Shown here: in pieces, positions 40,501-48,700 of the stretch
How positions within the stretch are numbered: the stretch's first letter is position 1
Layout: each line of letters starts with the position of its first letter
Origin: Symsagittifera roscoffensis
Taxonomy: Eukaryota > Xenacoelomorpha > Acoela > Convolutidae
Reading direction: 5' to 3'
Length of the DNA stretch: 64,000 bases
Assembly (NCBI RefSeq): GCF_963678635.1
Contig: NC_087067.1
Span: 52,942,233 to 53,006,232, forward strand
Notes under the pieces: model-generated
What the model saw: only the letters and a program-made list of their open reading frames with translations
Database searches by the model: none
What the model was told of the DNA's origin: nothing
Position numbers and translations under genes: made by a program

Positions 40501-43500
40501 GTTTTATTTGTCATACAGAATTCCCTTGCATGAGGACAATGTCGAGTTAATTTTCATTATTGATACTCAAATGGAAAGAATGCAAAATAAATCAAAACTT
40601 CAAAGGAAAACAATGCAAATTTTCAAAAAAAACGGGTCGAACTTTGATGGTACGCAACTTGATGGCTTCTATGACTTTAGGTCAATCAATTGGAAGTTCG
40701 AAACAACAAGAAAGTATTCAACCTTTCCTTGCTCTTTTGTAGGGTGATGTCTCACTCACAAAAACTATTTTTCAATACATAAAAATTAGACCCTTTATTT
40801 GCAGACAATTAAAACCTAAAAACAAAACTGGCTCATTGAAATCCAATGTCCTAATTGACCAATTAGATTTGTTGAAAATGCGCTACCAGTACTGCATTGA
40901 ACACGTTTGTTTGTTGTACGATTTTTTGACTGGCATAATTTCTACTACGAAATCAAAAAATTTGAGCAAAAAAATTTTCAGTTATTTGGTTTACAAAAGT
41001 GACTTGTAGCGATGCTTTTTTCTCGCTGTTTTTTGCAAAATTAATCTAGACACTTTTTTAATCATTTTTTAAGTTCATGCAGCAAAAAAGTATAACACTG
41101 CAAAAATTTTACCCTATATATTCATTATTTTTTTTAAATCTTAACTTCATTTTTTAAATTTCAACAACTTTTTTAAAAAAATTCATAATGTAATATTTCA
41201 AAAAAACCATATTATCAAAATGCGCGAGCGTTTGGAGTTCTAAAATTAGGGATTACGTTCGGAAAAACATAAAAAACGTTTTATAACTTATTTTGTTCTC
41301 CTTCACTTAGTGATAAATGAAGTATTGAGAAAGTGATGGATTCATAATGGAATAATAGATATTATTATTTTTTGAAATGATAGTTTGACACATTGTTAGA
41401 TTTTCTTAATTGTCTTTGAAACTTGTTCGTTTCTCCAAAACACAAATTAATTTTCCTTGGCTAATTTTCCAGGTCTTTTTACTTTTTTCGCCCAAAAAAA
41501 ACTTCAACGTCTTGAATTGAAACTATTTTGCTTCAATCTGATTGGCTAGAAATAGCCAATCAATTTCCAGAGCACCATGTCAAACTGTTTTGCTTACAAT
41601 TGTAAATCGATTTATAAACAACCCGAATCGGCAAACTATAGAATGTTTGATATATTGCTCAAATTTATTGCAAATTAGCTGCAGAATTTTACCCAAAACA
41701 GAGAAAAACCCACAAAAATAGCTCCAGGAAAAAAATCGCCTTCTTAACATCTACTATAAAATCGGCCTTCGTAGAAACTGGCTGACAAAAGTGATCGAAT
41801 CAGCATTAACCAAACTAATCCGTGCGATCAATGACTCGTCCTTTGCATTTGTACATTAATTCTTACAAAATCGCGAAATTGAAAATTTTGGGCGGAAAAA
41901 GTAAAAGACCTAATTTTCAAAACATGAAGACAAATGATTGCTAGCAAATTTTTCGATTTTTGTATTCGATTATGTTTTAATTTTTTTGTTGCTTTTTGTT
42001 TTCCACATAAAGTCAGGTAGCACAAACAATGATCAGACTGGGTTGAGTTCAATATCATAAAAAGCCCTTTTGGTCGTGATCCTAACCACCTTTAAAAAAT
42101 TCAAAACAATTTTCACGGTGTCTAGAAAAACCGGTTCGGTTTTTTTTTGTTTTTGGTCTAATTTCAAGCTAATAAGGTGACCGGGTACGCTTACAATAGC
42201 TTATTGAGGTTTAATTTTAGAATTGAAAACCTAGTTTTATTCAAGTAAAGAAAGATTTTGGAGTTTTTAGCATAATTTTTAGAATCAAAAACATGAAAAT
42301 TCAAAAAATTTCCTCAAAATAAACTTGAAAAAACGTTTGAATTTTTTAAGAATTTTTAAAATGTTCTGTTTGTTTTTCTGGTGCTCAAAAACTGTTTTCC
42401 AAGATTACATATTTTACTTGAACTCCCAAACATGCCTAAATTCTATTGTTTTGCTCAGATATTATTATCACCACATGCAGAAAAAAAACGACACGAATTT
42501 GAAAAAAATTGTCGTGTTTTTTTTGAGACTGTAGTCGGAACATCCTGTGTTACGTGCACTGTAATTAAGTGTTCTTGTTTAATTTTTGATTTGATTGATT
42601 TTCTTAATTGCGATTAACATCTGCTATCAAATCAAGTTCTAGGTTTTTGTTGGCAACTTCTCTCACCGCACATTCCGCAGTTACCGCAGTTTGTAAGTGA
42701 CTTTAAAAAATTTTCTGCGTTATTCGATGTTTCTGGCCCTTGCCAAAAAAGCGATGAAAAGTATGATCAGCATGATAATAATCAATTGTTTTCCGGCAAT
42801 TTCATTGTGGGTAGTTCAAAACTTTACAAGCAGTCCAACAATTTTACTGCCATTTTACTGCCCATTTGTACATTAGTTCTTACAAAATCGCAAAATTGAA
42901 AATTTTGGGCGGAAAAGTAAAAAACCTAATTTTCAAAACATGAAAACAAATGGTTGCTAGCAAATTTTTCTGTTTTTGTATTCGATTATATTTTAATTTT
43001 TTTGTTGCTTTTTGTTTTCCACATAAAGTCAGGTAGCACAAACAATGATCAGACTGGATTGAGTTCTATATCATAAAAAGCCCTTTTGGTCGTGATCCTA
43101 ACCACCTTTAAAAAATTCAAAACAATTTTCACGGTGTCTAGAAAAACCGGTTCAATTTTTTTTGTTTTTGGTCTAATTTCAAGCTAATAAGGTGACCGGG
43201 TACGGTTACAATAGCTTATTTAAGTTTAATTTCAGAATTGAAAACCTAATTTTATTCAAGTAAAGAAAGTTTTTGGAGTTTTTTAGCATAATTTTTAGAA
43301 TCAAAAACATGAAAATTCCTAAAAAAATTCCTCAAAATAAACTTGAAAAACGTTTGAATTTTTAAATTTTTCTGTTTGTTTTTCTGGTGTTCAAAAACTG
43401 TTTTCCAGATTACATATTTTCCTATGACTCCCAAACATGCCTAAATTCTATTTTTTTTCTCAAATATTATTATCACCACATGCAGAAAAAAAACGACACG

Positions 43501-45673
43501 AATTTGAAACAAATTGTCGTGTTTTTTTTGAGACTGTATTTCTAACATTCTGTGTTACTGGAAAAAGTAAAAGACCTAATTTTCAAAACATGAAGACAAA
43601 TGATTGCTAGCAAATTTTTCGATTTTTGTATTCGATTATGTTTTAATTTTTTTGTTGCTTTTTGTTTTCCACATAAAGTCAGGTAGCACAAACAATGATC
43701 AGACTGCGTTGAGTTCAATATCATAAAAAGCCCTTTTGGTCGTGATCCTAACCACCTTTAAAAAATTCAAAACAATTTTCACGGTGTCTTGTTTTTGGTC
43801 TAATTTCAAGCTAATAAGGTGACCGGGTACGCTTACAATAGCTTATTGAGGTTTAATTTTAGAATTGAAAACCTAGTTTTATTCAAGTAAAGAAAGATTT
43901 TGGAGTTTTTTAGCATAATTTTTAGAATCAAAAACATGAAAATTCAAAAAATTTCCTCAAAATAAACTTGAAAAAACGTTTGAATTTTTTAAGAATTTTT
44001 AAAATGTTCTGTTTGTTTTTCTGGTGCTCAAAAACTGTTTTCCAAGATTACATATTTTACTTGAACTCCCAAACATGCCTAAATTCTATTGTTTTGCTCA
44101 GATATTATTATCACCTTATGCAGAAAAAAAACGACACGAATTTGAAAAAAATTGTCGTGTTTTTTTGAGACTGTAGTCGGAACATCCTGTGTTACGTGCA
44201 CTGTAATTAAGTGTTCTTGTTTAATTTTTGATTTGATTGATTTTCTTAATTGCGATTAACATCTGCTATCAAATCAAGTTCTAGGTTTTTGTTGGCAACT
44301 TCTCTCACCGCACATTCCGCAGTTACCACAGTTTGTAAGTGACTTTAAAAAATTTTCTGCGTTATTCGATGTTTCTGGCCCTTGCCAAAAAAGCGATGAA
44401 AAGTATGATCAGCATGATAATAATCAATTGTTTTCCGGCAATTTCATTGTGGGTAGTTCAAAACTTTACAAGCAGTCCAACAATTTTACTGCCATTTTAC
44501 TGCCCATTTGTACATTAGTTCTTACAAAATCGCAAAATTGAAAATTTTGGGCGGAAAAGTAAAAAACCTAATTTTCAAAACATGAAAACAAATGGTTGCT
44601 AGCAAATTTTTCTGTTTTTGTATTCGATTATATTTTAATTTTTTTGTTGCTTTTTGTTTTCCACATAAAGTCAGGTAGCACAAACAATGATCAGACTGGA
44701 TTGAGTTCTATATCATAAAAAGCCCTTTTGGTCGTGATCCTAACCACCTTTAAAAAATTCAAAACAATTTTCACGGTGTCTAGAAAAACCGGTTCAATTT
44801 TTTTTGTTTTTGGTCTAATTTCAAGCTAATAAGGTGACCGGGTACGGTTACAATAGCTTATTTAAGTTTAATTTCAGAATTGAAAACCTAATTTTATTCA
44901 AGTAAAGAAAGTTTTTGGAGTTTTTTAGCATAATTTTTAGAATCAAAAACATGAAAATTCCTAAAAGAATTCCTCAAAATAAACTTGAAAAACGTTTGAA
45001 TTTTTAAATTTTTCTGTTTGTTTTTCTGGTGTTCAAAAACTGTTTTCCAGATTACATATTTTCCTATGACTCCCAAACATGCCTAAATTCTATTTTTTTT
45101 CTCAGATATTATTATCACCACATGCAGAAAAAAAACGACACGAATTTGAAAAAAATTGTCGTGTTTTTTTTGAGACTGTATTTCTAACATTCTGTGTTAC
45201 TTGCACTGTAATCAAGTGTTTTTGTTTACTTTTTGATTTGATTGATTTTCTTAATTGCGATCAACATCTGCTATCAAATCAAGTTCTAGGTTTTTGTTGG
45301 CAACTTCTCTCACCGCACATTCCGCAGATACCGCAGTTTGTAAGTAACTTAAAAAAAATTTCTGCGTTATTCGATGTTTCTGGCCCCTGCCAAAAAAGCG
45401 ATGAAAAGTATGATCAGCATGATAATAATCAATTGTTTTCCGGCAATTCCATTGTGGGTAGTTCAAAACTTCACAACCAGTCCAACAGTTTTACTGCCTA
45501 GGAGAGTACCAACGCACCTACAGGTCAGATCACAGGTGTCTCAAAGTCTAGTAAATATAAAATGATCATACGAATTGAGCCCATGTTTGAACAGGGCGAG
45601 AACCGCAATTATTTGCAAAACTTGCTATAGTAATTTTGGTAGCAGACAAAGAGCAGATATTTAGCTATATATC

Positions 45674-45705
<32 letters not shown>

Positions 45706-48700
45706 GTCATTTTGGCAGATTTTGGTGCGCAAAATAGATAAAATTATCAATGCGCAAATACCGAGAGTTCACTTCGCAAATAAGGTTTAAATAATGTTTT
45801 TAGCGACAAATGAAACTAAAATGAGAAAAAATTACTAAAGTACAGCTAAAAAGCAAGAAAATCTGGTTGCTCGAGAAACATTTTTGGCAAAAATTAAGAA
45901 AACGTTTTCATCTAATCATATTCTGGAAAAACCGAGTTTGATTCAATTTCTAAGGACAATAACTGGACATTCTTTCAGTACTGATCTTTTTAGCATAAAG
46001 GTAACGAATTCACTTCGAAATCGTCAGATCGTGTAATCAATCCACAGCCACGGCAAAGGGAGTGTGTGAGGACGAGCTCTCACTTGATCTTTAGCTTAAA
46101 GTCTACCACAGACTGATTCATAACGGCCGCAATAGTGGTACCACGCGAAAGTTCTAGACGCAAAAAAAACGGCCCTGAGTCGCAAAAAAAGCTTCACTCA
46201 ACAAAATAATTCAGACTGAAATGTGGGGATATAAGAGAAACGGACTATGCTGAGACAAGCTAGCTAGATACCTTTTCATGGATCCTCTGCAAATTGCAGA
46301 AACTCCAATTATCAATTATTTACTATAACTTTTTAAAAAATTTTCATGCAAAATTCAAACTTAAGAAAACTCTTTTTTATGACTCCAGCATTACTATTTT
46401 CCATTCCTCATTTCATAACTGTAGCTGTTGAACTGCAAAATGTTTGGCATCATAATTAGCTTGTTATTTGAAATAATTTTCTGCGTTAGTTTTTTCTGAG
46501 ATTTTGAACTTCAATAAGAAAACCATGGGGATCAAATTTAAGTTTTTTTATGAAAAGTTGTAATATAAATCTTTATTTGATTTGATTTTAACTTCTATTT
46601 TTTAATTTAGTAATCTATCCTAATGAAGTTAGACCCATTGTAACAATTGAAGTTTTGCAAATTTTAAGACATCCAAATTTGTTTCTCAAAGAAAACTTGG
46701 CTAAATAGACTTTTGCCAAAATGTTTTTAACCATTCTTAGCTCTGTTAGCTCAGATTACATTAGCATGAATCATCATAGCATAAAATTGGGAAAGTCTTT
46801 ATCAAAAAATTCACCGTAAAGCAAGATATTTTTGGGCATTTTTCGCGAGCAGCGCAAAAAAGAAGAATGAGCGAGTGAAGCTAATGACTAAACTCTGTAA
46901 GAATTTAATCAAAGAAACGTTAAAATTTTGAGAGAAATAAGGTCTAAAAGCTATATTCAATGTTCTCCCGGCACCAAAAACCCAGGATCTCTGGAAAGAG
47001 ACTTGATTAATTATATGAATTTTATGTGACAAATGCGTAAATTTTTGAAAATTTTTTTATCAATCCAATCTCGAGTATGGTTGCATTGAATTGAACTTCT
47101 TGTCTGTCGCCGGATTCCAAAAAAAAATCAAATTACAAAGGTTAAGAAATTGGAATCGGAATACACGTGGTTCAGCTTCAAACAAATTTTGGCTAGAGAG
47201 CAAAAATCTGGAATTCAGTGACAATTTCGAGTTTTCAAGTCAAAAATGAATCACGCTGTTTTGAAATTTTGGACAAACAAAAACGAAGATTTATAATTGA
47301 AACGAGTTCTTTTAAAAGCTGGATTCCAGAAGTTTCGAGCCAGCGCATTCTTTTCAGTTTAACGCAAATTTTCGAAATCAGGTGGCAAGCTTGTGAATCC
47401 GTTATTGAAATGCGGAGTTCAAAAATATGCTGAGGATTTGAGCGAAAACTTTGATGTTTGCCAGCCAAAAATGGATCTCGTAAAATTATACCAAAGGGAG
47501 GACCCTTTGGAAAAATTTGGCAATCAGAACTGAGGGGAGGGGCGACCACTCACCCCTGGCACGCTACTGAAAGAGGCGTCTTTGAAAGATGTGTCTGTGA
47601 ATTTCAGAAGCGATTAAATACACTTTTGAGCTCTGTTATAAAATTGAGCGCGGCGTTGTAAGGTTTTTTGTTATTGTTCCGACTTTCGATACGAAAGTAA
47701 CGGAATATTTGTGCTCGGGGTGGGTTTTTTTTCTTCAGACAAATTTCGACTTTTTAACTAGCGATTTTTGACGGATTTTTTTACATCATTCAAAAGGTAT
47801 TGTTGTCTTGAGCTTACATTTGAAAAAATTATTCAACTGTGATCATTTTTCGTAAAGTTATTAGGGTTTAAAGATTGTCATTTTGACCAATTTGGGACAA
47901 TTAACGCGCGATATATTTCACGCTATTAACGCGTAAGCGGAGAGTTAATCCGTCCTAGAAATCGTTCCAAATTGGTTTACCGAAGCTTACTTGCCATAAT
48001 TGATTTAATACAAGTAGCGAAATCTATCCTTTTGTATTTTATATGGCGTGTGGGGGGATGATTTTCATTAAAAAAATTTCAAATTTTAGAAAAAAAATGT
48101 TCGTTTTATTTTATTTCATTTATTTTTTTTATGTTATCATTGCTGCTCCATAAACCTTAAAGGCAGTCGGAACATTCAGGGCTTCGCCCTGATACGAGCA
48201 GTCCTGTTATTTTTTTTCTCCTAATTTAGTCAATTCAAGCCATTACCATAGTCATGGGAAACGTTTTTTCCCCTTCCATAAAGATAAACAACTTGAAAAA
48301 AAATCATGAAAACTACTTTTTTTAAACTGACAATTCATGTTTTTAAATAGATCTTGTAAAAATTATCATCTTGACTTCAAAGGCTTTATGACTTTCTCTG
48401 CTTCAGCCTTTGCAGAACTTTAAAAGTTTTCAAAAAAATAGTAATTTCATAGAAATTTTATTAAGTTTCAAATTCACCCAATTTGGACATTTGTTTAGGC
48501 TAAACAATTTACTTCACTTATTATTTATGAAAAATTTTTGTACAACAAAATTGTTTACTTTTCTGGCCATGTAATTTGATTACATTTGATTGCATAGAAG
48601 TCATTTATCTTGGCATCGGACTGTCACGTAAACGTATTGAAAAAATGAGGCCCAAATCACAACGAGTGCCTCTTCTAACATTATCATGAAAGTGCGCACT

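Noticed and set aside
42325-45501. Several similar 60-140 codon frames (such as MKKRLNFLRIFKMFCLFFWCS)
   Set aside because: They recur only because the DNA is tandemly repeated; the frames break differently in each copy and have T-rich composition.
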